Positions 47,198 through 55,729 of a DNA stretch of 64,000 nt are shown one piece after another. A program made the position numbers and the translations under genes. The notes beneath the pieces were generated by a model, which saw only the letters and a list, made by a program, of their open reading frames with translations, ran no database searches and was not told where the DNA came from. Source of the stretch: Paradesertivirga superstes (GTDB lineage Bacteria > Bacteroidota > Bacteroidia > Sphingobacteriales > Sphingobacteriaceae); assembly GCF_037622515.1 (NCBI RefSeq), contig NZ_JBBJCN010000002.1, forward strand, positions 620,001 to 684,000, written 5' to 3'. Numbering within the stretch: the first letter of the stretch is position 1; every line of letters begins with the position of its first letter.

Positions 47198-50100
47198 TTG
47201 AGTCATAAAATACATAATCAATCATTTAACACCACCTGCTGCTATTGTGGTGTTGGTTGCGGAATTGTAGTCAATAAAGACAAAAGCGATGTAATTACTT
47301 TAACCGGGGATATGGATCACCCGGTTAATAAAGGAATGTTGTGTAGTAAAGGGTTGAACCTGCATTATACCGTTAATGACAAAACAGACCGATTGCTATT
47401 CCCTCAAATGCGGCTAAACAAAAGCATGCCTTTACAACGTGTTAGCTGGGATAATGCCTTAGAAAAAGCTGCAGCAGTTTTTAAAACCTTTATTGAAAAA
47501 TATGGCCCCGATTCTGTGGCTTTTTACGCTTCCGGGCAGTGCCTGACCGAGGAGTATTATGTTATAAATAAGCTGATAAAAGGATTTATCGGAAGCAATA
47601 ACATCGATACCAATTCCCGGCTTTGCATGAGCAGTGCAGTTGTTGGTTATAAGATGACTCTTGGTGAAGACAGCGTTCCTATATGTTATGATGACATTGA
47701 ACTGGCCGATTGCTTTTATGTAACCGGAGCTAATCCTGCATGGTGCCATCCCATTATCTGGAGACGGGTAGAAGCTCATAAAGCTGAGAATCCAAATGTT
47801 AAAATTATAGTTGTTGATCCTCGTGTAACTGATTCCTGTTCGATCGCTGATTTACACCTTCAGCTTAATCCGGGAACGGATATTACTTTAAATTACGCTA
47901 TTGGTCGTGCTCTTATCGAAAACGGTGATATCGATTTAGATTTTGTTAAAAATCATACAGAAGGATTCGAGCGCTATCGCGAACTGGTATTTGAAAAAAG
48001 TTTAGCAGAAGCCTCGGTTATTTGTGGTGTTCCTGAAGCAGATATTCGGCTGGCGGCACAATACATCGGAAATGCAAAAGGATTTTTAACAATGTGGACC
48101 ATGGGATTAAACCAAAGTTCCATTGGCGTAAATAAAAATCTCAGTTTAATCAACCTTAATCTCATTACCGGTCACATTGGCAAGCCTGGCTCAGGTCCCT
48201 TTTCTTTAACAGGACAACCGAACGCTATGGGCGGACGCGAAGTTGGTGGCTTATCAAACTTACTTCCCGCGCACCGGGATCTGAATAATCCTCTGCATCG
48301 TGAAGAAGTTCAAAAATTCTGGAAAGGAACAACCATTTCTCCTAAACCTGGATTAACAGCAACAGAAATGTTTGATGCTTTAAATGATGGTCGTTTAAAA
48401 GCAATCTGGATAATCTGTACAAATCCACTTACCAGTTTACCTAACTCCCGGCATGTAGAAGAAGGCCTTAAAAAAGCAAAATTCGTTGTTGTTCAAGAAA
48501 TTACCCATAAGGCAGAAACCTTAAAGTATGCGGATGTAGTTCTTCCTGCTGCAACATGGACAGAGAAAGAAGGAACTATGACAAATTCTGAAAGGCGGAT
48601 AAGTCATATAAGTAAAATAATCCCAGCTCCCGGTGAAGCACTTCCTGATTCGGAAATTATTTGTCGCTTTGCGCAAAAAATGGGTTTTAGCGGATTTGAT
48701 TATACATCGCCGGAAGAGATTTACCTGGAACATACCAGACTTACCGCAAAAACGAACGTTAATATCAGCGGACTGGATTATGATTTTATAAAAAAGAATA
48801 AAACTGTTCAATGGCCTTTTAATAAAAAAACTGGCAGCGGAACAGCACGCTTATTCACAAATAAAAAGTTTTATACAGAAAGCACTAAGGCCAAAATTCA
48901 CTCTCCGGCAGATGTCTTATTGAGTGAAATGCCAAATGAAGATTTTCCGTTTATTCTTACTACAGGTCGAATCAGAGATCAGTGGCATACAATGAGTAAA
49001 ACGGGAAAAGTAAATAAGCTTAACAAACATATTCCGCAGGCATTTTTAGAAATACATCCTGATGATGCAGCCTCTCTGAATATCCAGGAAGATAATATAG
49101 TAATTGTAAAATCACGCCGTGGTGAAGTACGGTTGAAGGCAAAACTTACGTCTGCAATTAAAAAAGGCGTAGTTTTTCTTCCTATGCACTGGGGTAAAAT
49201 ACTGGGTAACGATTTAAATCGGGCAAATAACCTTACAAGTGATCTTATTGATCCCATATCCAAGGAACCTGACTTTAAATTCTGTGCAGTTAGCATTGAA
49301 AAATATAAAAAGCCTGCTCAGCGTATTGTTGTTATAGGCGCAGGTGCGGGCTCTTTCGGATTTGTTAAATCGTACCGGGAAATTAACCAGGAAGACGAAA
49401 TTACAATCTTCAGCAAAGAAGATTTCCCATTTTATAACAGAGTTATGCTTCCCGATTATATCAGTGGTGAGCAGAAATGGGACCAGCTGGTTAAAATGAA
49501 GGACTCGGAAGAGCCTGAATATAATATTCGATTATTAAGAGGAATAAGCGTTGTAAAAGTTAACCGCGAGGAAAAATACGTTACAGATTCACGCGGTCTT
49601 AAAACCCCATATGATGTTTTAATTATGGCAACCGGCAGCCGTGCGGCTGTCCCGAGAAATGTCCCTTCCCTTCCGGGAATATTTACAATGAGAAGTCGTT
49701 TAGATGCCGACAATTTCAAAAGACACGTACCTAAAAACGGTCATGTAGTGATTGTAGGTGGCGGCTTACTGGGACTTGAAATGGCGGCGTCCTTGCGTGA
49801 AATAGGCATTAAAATTACCATTGTACAACGAATCTCCCGTTTTCTGAACCGGCAGCTGGATCCTTTGGGAAGCCAGCTTCTGCATGAAGAAATGGTTGAT
49901 CAGGGTTGCGACATCTATTATAATGATGAAGTTCAGTTATTCTATGGAAGATCGAAACTTACCGGTATAGGTTTAGCCAGTGGTAGAAAAATTGATTGCG
50001 ATGCTATGATTTTAGCTATCGGTACAGTTCCGAATATAGAATTGGCCAGAGAAATCGGGCTGGACTGTAAACGTGGTGTTGTTGTAAATGAACGTTTATT

Positions 50101-50722
50101 AACCAACGACCCTTCTATCTTCGCTATTGGAGAAATAGCCGAATTTGACGGGGTTTTATACGGCATAACCGCTGCAGCCGAAAAGCAGGCAGAAATTGTA
50201 GCTCATTATCTCAACGGTGATATCGCCAGTTATTATAAAGGCAGTCTGTTCATGAATATTATTAAAATTCAGGGCTTTGATTTATGCAGTATTGGCGAGG
50301 CTGAATACCCTGAAAATGATAAAAGCTATGAAGAAATTGTTTTCATAGATAAAGCTAAAAGATATTATAAAAAATGTATCGTTCGTGAAGACCGTTTAGT
50401 AGGCGCTATTCTAATTGGAGATAAATCAGAGTTCCAGGAGTTTAGAGAACTGATAGATGGTAAAATAGAATTGAGTGAAAAACGCCTGCATCTGCTTAGA
50501 AGCGGTAAAAAAGCCGAACCGGTTTTAGGCAAACTGGTTTGCAGTTGCAATAATGTAGGTGCCGATAATATTAAAGGGAAAATTAATGAAGGATGTAGTT
50601 CTTTCAAAGATTTATGCTCTGCTACAGGAGCCGGAACTGGTTGTGGTTCTTGCAAACCGGAAGTAAAGCGAATTTTGGAAGAAACCTTAAATGAACAAGT
50701 TGTTGCAAACTTATTAATATGA
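47198..50722 (+). CDS. nasC: assimilatory nitrate reductase fused to FAD/[2Fe-2S] module
   Basis: This 1174-residue cytoplasmic enzyme reduces nitrate to nitrite; the start is TTG 47198 with a strong binding site. The N-terminal molybdopterin domain (about 1-700) has the [4Fe-4S] ligands Cys14, Cys17, Cys21 and Cys49 (CCYCGVGC, GMLCSKG) and the Mo-ligand Cys143 (SRLCMSS). From about 706 it carries a NirB-like FAD/NAD oxidoreductase (VVIGAGAGSFG, GGGLLGLEMAASL) and from about 1112 a BFD-type [2Fe-2S] domain (CSC, CGSC). One chain thus holds reductase and electron-donor parts that are separate in B. subtilis. Its stop overlaps the next start by 4 bp. Naming between nasA and nasC differs by organism. 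Confidence 0.92.
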   Translation: MSHKIHNQSFNTTCCYCGVGCGIVVNKDKSDVITLTGDMDHPVNKGMLCSKGLNLHYTVNDKTDRLLFPQMRLNKSMPLQRVSWDNALEKAAAVFKTFIEKYGPDSVAFYASGQCLTEEYYVINKLIKGFIGSNNIDTNSRLCMSSAVVGYKMTLGEDSVPICYDDIELADCFYVTGANPAWCHPIIWRRVEAHKAENPNVKIIVVDPRVTDSCSIADLHLQLNPGTDITLNYAIGRALIENGDIDLDFVKNHTEGFERYRELVFEKSLAEASVICGVPEADIRLAAQYIGNAKGFLTMWTMGLNQSSIGVNKNLSLINLNLITGHIGKPGSGPFSLTGQPNAMGGREVGGLSNLLPAHRDLNNPLHREEVQKFWKGTTISPKPGLTATEMFDALNDGRLKAIWIICTNPLTSLPNSRHVEEGLKKAKFVVVQEITHKAETLKYADVVLPAATWTEKEGTMTNSERRISHISKIIPAPGEALPDSEIICRFAQKMGFSGFDYTSPEEIYLEHTRLTAKTNVNISGLDYDFIKKNKTVQWPFNKKTGSGTARLFTNKKFYTESTKAKIHSPADVLLSEMPNEDFPFILTTGRIRDQWHTMSKTGKVNKLNKHIPQAFLEIHPDDAASLNIQEDNIVIVKSRRGEVRLKAKLTSAIKKGVVFLPMHWGKILGNDLNRANNLTSDLIDPISKEPDFKFCAVSIEKYKKPAQRIVVIGAGAGSFGFVKSYREINQEDEITIFSKEDFPFYNRVMLPDYISGEQKWDQLVKMKDSEEPEYNIRLLRGISVVKVNREEKYVTDSRGLKTPYDVLIMATGSRAAVPRNVPSLPGIFTMRSRLDADNFKRHVPKNGHVVIVGGGLLGLEMAASLREIGIKITIVQRISRFLNRQLDPLGSQLLHEEMVDQGCDIYYNDEVQLFYGRSKLTGIGLASGRKIDCDAMILAIGTVPNIELAREIGLDCKRGVVVNERLLTNDPSIFAIGEIAEFDGVLYGITAAAEKQAEIVAHYLNGDIASYYKGSLFMNIIKIQGFDLCSIGEAEYPENDKSYEEIVFIDKAKRYYKKCIVREDRLVGAILIGDKSEFQEFRELIDGKIELSEKRLHLLRSGKKAEPVLGKLVCSCNNVGADNIKGKINEGCSSFKDLCSATGAGTGCGSCKPEVKRILEETLNEQVVANLLI

Positions 50723-52200
50723 GCGAACAAACTGATAGCAAACATCTTATTAAAGTAAATCTACGCGGAGGAATAGTTGCGGCAGGAGATTTACTTGATA
50801 TCTTAAATGCTGCCGAAAAGGCCGGTATAGAAAAAGTAAGTCTGGGTAACCGTCAGCAGCTGTTTTTGTCTGTAGCGCAAGAGCAACTGGAAGATTTAGA
50901 ACATGAATTTTCTATCGCAGATATTGATTTTGAAATTGGAACAGATATCTATCCGAACATTGTAAGCTCCTACGTTTCAGAGGATATTTTCAGTACTTCA
51001 AACTGGCTCAGAGAAGGTGTATATAAGGATATTATGGACCTGTTTGATACGAAGCCAAAGTTGAAGATCAACCTGGCAGATAACAATCAGACATTCATTC
51101 CTTTCTTTACAGGAAACCTGAATTTCATTGCTTCTGACACCAGCAATTACTGGCATCTTCATATCCGATTTCCGAAAACCAACATCTTTTATATCTGGCC
51201 AACTTTAATTTACACGGAAGACATTTCTGCTTTAAGCCTTGATATAGAAAAAGTTATACTGGGAAATAAAAGTCATTTTTACGACCAGCCCGCCATAGAT
51301 GGAAATCTGCTTTTCCTTGAGATCTCTTCAGATAAAAAGGTGACCCGAAATCCAGAGGAGCAACTAATCCTCCCCGATTTTCAACTTCCCTATTATGAGG
51401 GATTTAACAAATATGACGACAAGTACTGGTTAGGTATATATAAGAGGAACGAAGAATATTCTGTTGCTTTCCTGAAAGACGTTTGTGCAGTCTGTTTGCA
51501 ATCCAGAATAGGCCAGATTAATACTACTCCCTGGAAATCAATTATTATTAAAGGCATTTCGGCAGAAGAAAGGAAACGCTGGAACTGGATTTTAGCTAAG
51601 CACCGCATTAACGTACGCCACGCTTCCAATGAACTCAACTGGCAAATTGAAGACAACTGCGATTATGCCTTAAAACTAAAAAATCATTTAGTACGACAGT
51701 TTGATATTAATGACGTAAGAACGTTTAAGCTCTGCTTTGCGATTAAAGTTAATCCCAAAACAGGTTTGTTTGGTTCTGTAATAATCAGAAAGAGACTTGA
51801 AGATCAGGAGGAAATTTTTGATATCCTCCATACCCGTGACTTTAACCCTAATTCTAAAGACTTTGTAACATACAAAGAGGAAGTGCCTCTCGACAACTTA
51901 CCCTCGACATTAGTAGAACTTTGTGACTATTTTTATGAATTGCAGACAAACGGCAACAGTTTATCTGCTGTAAACTGGGACAAGAATGAGGATATTAAAA
52001 CTGAAGAGGCTCCTGTACTCGTTTATCAATGCACACACTGTCAAACCGTATATGATCCGTTCTATGGAGACAGTTTAAATAATATCCCCGCGGGAACTCC
52101 TTTTAAGAAACTGGATGAAAATTATTGCTGCCAGATGTGTGAGGCCCCTAAATCGGATTTTATAGAAGTGGACAAGAATTCTTTAGTTGATTCTATTTAA
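50719..52200 (+). CDS. nitrite/sulfite reductase-like scaffold with C-terminal rubredoxin
   Basis: This 493-residue protein overlaps the reductase stop (ATGA), so it is translationally coupled. Residues about 10-200 and 250-400 resemble two ferredoxin-like halves of nitrite/sulfite reductases (GGIVAAGDLLDILNAAEKAG, then IEKVSLGNRQQLFLS; GQINTTPWKSIIIKGI), but the siroheme/[4Fe-4S] cysteine pairs are absent. The C-terminus (about 435-485) is a rubredoxin with YQCTHCQTVYDP and CCQMCEAP iron ligands. It probably delivers electrons to, or docks with, the reductase; catalysis by the scaffold is unlikely. The scaffold homology is inference from motifs. Confidence 0.75.
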   Translation: MSEQTDSKHLIKVNLRGGIVAAGDLLDILNAAEKAGIEKVSLGNRQQLFLSVAQEQLEDLEHEFSIADIDFEIGTDIYPNIVSSYVSEDIFSTSNWLREGVYKDIMDLFDTKPKLKINLADNNQTFIPFFTGNLNFIASDTSNYWHLHIRFPKTNIFYIWPTLIYTEDISALSLDIEKVILGNKSHFYDQPAIDGNLLFLEISSDKKVTRNPEEQLILPDFQLPYYEGFNKYDDKYWLGIYKRNEEYSVAFLKDVCAVCLQSRIGQINTTPWKSIIIKGISAEERKRWNWILAKHRINVRHASNELNWQIEDNCDYALKLKNHLVRQFDINDVRTFKLCFAIKVNPKTGLFGSVIIRKRLEDQEEIFDILHTRDFNPNSKDFVTYKEEVPLDNLPSTLVELCDYFYELQTNGNSLSAVNWDKNEDIKTEEAPVLVYQCTHCQTVYDPFYGDSLNNIPAGTPFKKLDENYCCQMCEAPKSDFIEVDKNSLVDSI

Positions 52201-52335
52201 GCTTATAAACAATCAGGCTCAATACTGGCAGGTTCTTGGAACTTTGTATGCGGCAATCTTAAAATTTAAGTTTAAATCTAAAAATCTCATTAACATCAAT
52301 CTGAATACAAATTAGGAATTCATAAGCCTTTCATC

Positions 52336-52352
52336 GATTATTTGATATAATC
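52336..52352 (+). promoter_or_regulatory. FNR-like palindrome before the TSUP-moaA operon
   Basis: GATTAT and ATAATC form arms around TTGAT. The site shares ATTTGATATAATC with the site before nrtS. It is centred about 51 bases before the -7 element, near -59. Confidence 0.45.
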
Positions 52353-52391
52353 CTTTTACATAAACCCGAAAAACCATTAATAGAATTTATC

Positions 52392-52399
52392 TAAGTTTG
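52392..52399 (+). promoter_or_regulatory. -7 element of the TSUP-moaA operon
   Basis: TAAGTTTG matches TAnnTTTG. It is so close to ATG 52405 that the transcript would be nearly leaderless, or translation starts at the later ATG 52429. Confidence 0.5.
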
Positions 52400-52404
52400 T
52401 AAGA

Positions 52405-53136
52405 ATGGATATTAATATACTCCTTGCTATGTCCCTCTTTATTGTAGGTTTTCTGTACGCCTCGGTAGGTCATGGCGGAGCAAGCGGGTACCTGGCTGTT
52501 TTATCAATTTTTGCAATCCCTGTAGTTAGCTATAAACCTATTATTTTAATTTTAAATATCCTTGTTGCCGGTATAGGTTTCATCCAGTTTACGAGGGCAG
52601 GCTTTTTCAAATGGAAACTTTGCTGGCCATTCTTAATCACCTCATTACCAATGGCATTCATTGGATCAAAGATGACTATTGAAGGCGATATATATAATTT
52701 AATATTAGGTATAGCGTTAATTATTCCGGTAATACGCTTACTTGGCTTAATCCCCGGTGAAAAAGACACACAAAAAGAAATATCTATACCCCTGGCCTTA
52801 GTTTTTGGATTAATCATGGGTTTACTTGCAGGGATGTTAAGCATAGGAGGAGGAATTTTTCTTAGTCCTTTACTTATCATTATGGCATGGGGAAATTCTA
52901 AAGAAGCAGCGGCAGCGTCTGCTCTTTTTATAGTATTGAATTCTGTATCCGGCTTATTGGGCCATTCATCCGAAATCCAAATTGGACAAGAATCGTTAAT
53001 TTGGTTTTCTTCTGCACTGGCAGGAGGAATAGCAGGGTCTTATTTTGGTAGCAGGCATTTTGCAGTAAATACTGTTAAATATTTATTAAGCGCCGTGTTG
53101 GCGATAGCTTCCTGCAAGCTAATATTTTTTATGTGA
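52405..53136 (+). CDS. TSUP-family permease in the Moco operon
   Basis: This 243-residue membrane protein has about eight helices. The family motifs are GFLYASVGHGGASGYLAVL in the first half and GLLAGMLSIGGGIFLSPLLI in the second. It is the first gene of an operon whose next gene, moaA, overlaps its stop by one base (TGATG). The substrate is unknown: an anion linked to the pathway (nitrite, sulfite or similar) would fit. The ATG at 52405 lies 5 bases after a -7 element, so ATG 52429 is an alternative start. Confidence 0.88.
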   Translation: MDINILLAMSLFIVGFLYASVGHGGASGYLAVLSIFAIPVVSYKPIILILNILVAGIGFIQFTRAGFFKWKLCWPFLITSLPMAFIGSKMTIEGDIYNLILGIALIIPVIRLLGLIPGEKDTQKEISIPLALVFGLIMGLLAGMLSIGGGIFLSPLLIIMAWGNSKEAAAASALFIVLNSVSGLLGHSSEIQIGQESLIWFSSALAGGIAGSYFGSRHFAVNTVKYLLSAVLAIASCKLIFFM

Positions 53137-54095
53137 TGGCTGAGATTATAGATTCATACGGACGAACATTCAAAACACTTCGGGTAAGCCTGATTAATAC
53201 CTGCAATCTGGGCTGTGTGTATTGTACGTTTGGTAATGATGAACAAAAAGAAAACTATAAATCTTCTAAAGAAAAGTCGCTTTCACCTGCTGAATTAGGT
53301 CATTTAATTAAGCAATTACATGAGGTTCTTAACTTAGATACTATCCGCTTTACGGGTGGTGAACCTCTATTGTATAAAGAGCTTCCTGAACTTGTAAAAT
53401 CAGTGAAGAATTCAGGCATAGACGATTTGAAAATCACCACAAATGGTTTATTGCTGGAAAACATGGCGAGAAGACTTAAAGATGCCGGTATCACTGAGTT
53501 AAATGTTTCTTTAGATGCTTTTGATGAAGATGTTTTTTACAAAATGAGTCGCCGTAGTGGTATTAACAGAACATTTAATGGTATCGATTCAGCAATAAAA
53601 GCCGGAATTAAAGTTAAGATTAACAGTGTGATAATGAAGGGATTGAACGAATCTCAAATCATCCCTTTACTCAACTTTGCTGCCGATAAAGGCATCACTA
53701 TCCGATTTTTAGAGATAATGGCAATGGGGCATTTATATGGTAGTTCCGACCAGCACTTTTTTTCTCAGGAAGAGATACTCGATACCATAAATCAGCATTA
53801 TAACTTTAAACGATTATCCAGGCAGCACTCATCAACAGCAAATTACTGGCAAACTGATGAAGGACACACATTTGGTATTGTAGCTAATGAAAGCGAGCCT
53901 TTTTGCAGCGATTGCAACCGTTTAAGATTAGATTCTTACGGGAATATTTATGGATGTTTAAGCAGTAATCATCCTATCTCAATTAAAAATATTGATAACA
54001 ATGAATTGGTTCTTCGTTTGGAACAAGCCTTGAAACAAAAACAGTCTCTGAGGTTTGCCGGAAGTGAACTGAGTATGATGCATATCGGAGGTTGA
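53136..54095 (+). CDS. moaA: GTP 3',8-cyclase MoaA
   Basis: This 319-residue radical-SAM enzyme performs the first Moco step. The start is ATG 53136; a GTG one codon earlier lies inside the TSUP stop. The N-terminal cluster is Cys23, Cys27, Cys30 (TCNLGCVYC), then RFTGGEPLL, and the C-terminal second cluster is Cys257, Cys260, Cys274 (FCSDCNRLRLDSYGNIYGC). The chain ends MHIGG with the double Gly needed for activity. It partners MoaC (moaCB). Confidence 0.95.
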   Translation: MAEIIDSYGRTFKTLRVSLINTCNLGCVYCTFGNDEQKENYKSSKEKSLSPAELGHLIKQLHEVLNLDTIRFTGGEPLLYKELPELVKSVKNSGIDDLKITTNGLLLENMARRLKDAGITELNVSLDAFDEDVFYKMSRRSGINRTFNGIDSAIKAGIKVKINSVIMKGLNESQIIPLLNFAADKGITIRFLEIMAMGHLYGSSDQHFFSQEEILDTINQHYNFKRLSRQHSSTANYWQTDEGHTFGIVANESEPFCSDCNRLRLDSYGNIYGCLSSNHPISIKNIDNNELVLRLEQALKQKQSLRFAGSELSMMHIGG

Positions 54096-54159
54096 TTCTG
54101 CAAATGATGGAATGTGCAGGCTCTAAATGAGATGTCTCACAATTCAAATCTATTTTAAC

Positions 54160-54393
54160 ATGAAAATTGAAGTTTACGCAATATTGAAAGAATATTTTGA
54201 AAAGGAGTTTACTCTTCAGCAATCATTCAATGATATAAATGATTTAAAAAGTTTTCTAATTGATAAGAATCCTGAAGCTGCGGGTGTGTTAAACATCAGC
54301 AGGTTTGCAGTAGATGAGGAATTTGTTGACAATGACTTTAGACTGAATGAAAATGACAGCATCAGTATTATGCCCCCCAGCAGTGGAGGTTAA
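54160..54393 (+). CDS. moaD: molybdopterin synthase small subunit MoaD
   Basis: This 77-residue ubiquitin-fold sulfur carrier (ATG 54160; a frame extends to 54127) has MKIEVYAILKEYFEKEFTLQ and ends SGG, the C-terminal Gly-Gly that is thiocarboxylated. It overlaps moaE. No MoeB/MoaZ-type adenylyltransferase lies in the window, so activation must use one elsewhere. Confidence 0.93.
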   Translation: MKIEVYAILKEYFEKEFTLQQSFNDINDLKSFLIDKNPEAAGVLNISRFAVDEEFVDNDFRLNENDSISIMPPSSGG

Positions 54394-54856
54394 GTATATA
54401 ACTTCTGAACCCATTGACTTAGCCGGATTACTTGCCGCATCACATCATCCACAGGCTGGTGCCGTTGTTTTGTTTAGTGGTGACGTCAGAGACAATAATC
54501 TAAGCAAAAACGTTTCCTATCTGGAATATGAAGCCCAGGAAACTATCGCTTCTAAACTTATTTCAGAGATACTCGAAGAAGCCAAGGAAAGATGGAAATT
54601 AAACATCGCGGTAGCACAACACAGAATTGGTAAGGTTGGAGTAAGTGAGGCTGCTGTGGTTGTAATAACGGCAACTCCACATCGCCGGGAGGCTTATGAA
54701 GCAAACCGTCATATTATTGATCGGATAAAGCATGAAGTGCCGATATGGAAATGCGAATATTTTACTGATGGAACCAAATTATGGGGTGGAAATTGCAATT
54801 GCCATGAAATAACCGGTAATCCGACCAAACACATTTACGAATCCGAGAATCAATAA
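54383..54856 (+). CDS. moaE: molybdopterin synthase large subunit MoaE
   Basis: This MoaE is 157 residues from GTG 54383; an ATG at 54347 would overlap moaD by 47 bp. GTG is chosen because the protein fold begins at KYITSEPIDLAGLL. GAVVLFSGDVRDNN, then VSYLEYEAQE, QHRIGKVGVSEAAVVV and HEVPIWKCEYFTDG are standard, with the active-site Lys in IDRIKHEVPIWK. With MoaD it makes the dithiolene. The downstream gene starts within its stop (TAATG). Confidence 0.92.
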   Translation: MEVKYITSEPIDLAGLLAASHHPQAGAVVLFSGDVRDNNLSKNVSYLEYEAQETIASKLISEILEEAKERWKLNIAVAQHRIGKVGVSEAAVVVITATPHRREAYEANRHIIDRIKHEVPIWKCEYFTDGTKLWGGNCNCHEITGNPTKHIYESENQ

Positions 54857-55134
54857 TGAAGCCCCTTATTACTATAGAATACTGCCCCAAATGCGGATGG
54901 ATGCTTCGCTCAGCTTACTTCGCACAAGAACTGTTATCCACATTTTCTGATGATGTTAAAGGCGTTCTGCTTCAGCCAAGTGAAACTGCCGGAACTTTTA
55001 AAATCAGCATTGAAAACACATTGATTTTTGATCGTGTAAGTGCCGGAGGCTTTCCTGAAATCAAAGAACTAAAGCAAAAGGTCAGAGATATAGTAAACCC
55101 GGAAAAGAGTTTAGGACATTCTGATAGGAAATAA
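54856..55134 (+). CDS. Rdx/SelT-SelW-SelH-family thioredoxin-like protein
   Basis: This 92-residue redox protein has a thioredoxin-like fold; it starts TIEYCPKCGWMLRSAYFAQE with the CxxC-type pair, followed by VSAGGFPEIKELKQKVRDIV, as in the SelW/Rdx family (Cys in place of Sec). It lies between moaE and mobA with a 1-base overlap (TAATG) and a 4-bp gap. It has no known Moco function. A role in a cysteine- or sulfur-related step is possible. Confidence 0.85.
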   Translation: MKPLITIEYCPKCGWMLRSAYFAQELLSTFSDDVKGVLLQPSETAGTFKISIENTLIFDRVSAGGFPEIKELKQKVRDIVNPEKSLGHSDRK

Positions 55135-55138
55135 ACTT

Positions 55139-55702
55139 ATGGAGAATTTAATTGGCGTGGTGTTATGCGGTGGCAAAAGCTCACGCATGGGCAGAGATAA
55201 AGGACAGATTGAGCTCGATGGCAAGCCCTGGGCCCTTTGTATCTCAGAAAAATTAAAAGAGTCAGGCCTTCCTGTAGTTATTTCTATTAATGAAAAGCAA
55301 AAAGATGCTTATCAGAAAATTTTTCCCGAAACACCTTTAATTGTAGATGAACTTCCGCTCGACGGACCACTGGAGGGTCTTTTAAGTGTTCATATAAATT
55401 TCCCGGACAAGGACATTCTTCTGATGGCTTGTGACTTAATTGATATGCAACAGGAAACTATTCTGGACCTGATTAAAACGTACCGCGAGAATCCTTCATA
55501 CGAATATTATGTATACGAAGAGAATGGATTCCATCAAACTTTTTGTGCTATTTACACAGCGAAAGGTCTCGCTAAAGTCTATAAAACTTTTGAGGAAAAT
55601 TCTTTAGGAAAATATAGTTTACATGACAGGTTTGAATCGGGAAACACTATGTACATTCCGGTTAAAAACGACATGAGCTTTAAAAATTACAATACTTTAT
55701 AG
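55139..55702 (+). CDS. mobA: molybdenum cofactor guanylyltransferase MobA
   Basis: This 187-residue nucleotidyltransferase attaches GMP to Moco to make MGD for the nitrate reductase. It carries LCGGKSSRMGRDKGQIELDG at the N-terminus and VDELPLDGPLEGLLS, then LLMACDL (Mg-binding Asp). Its presence agrees with a bis-MGD nitrate reductase. It is the last gene of the TSUP-moa operon and is convergent with the DUF4249 gene. Confidence 0.92.
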   Translation: MENLIGVVLCGGKSSRMGRDKGQIELDGKPWALCISEKLKESGLPVVISINEKQKDAYQKIFPETPLIVDELPLDGPLEGLLSVHINFPDKDILLMACDLIDMQQETILDLIKTYRENPSYEYYVYEENGFHQTFCAIYTAKGLAKVYKTFEENSLGKYSLHDRFESGNTMYIPVKNDMSFKNYNTL

Positions 55703-55729
55703 GGGGAGCTTTAAGCTTATAAATTCATT

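Noticed and set aside
50719..52200. Active second nitrite reductase
   Set aside because: The cysteine pairs that bind siroheme and [4Fe-4S] are absent, while nirB in the same island has all four.
53133..53135. GTG as start of moaA
   Set aside because: It is the codon before ATG 53136 and lies inside the TSUP stop overlap; the ATG gives the usual N-terminus.
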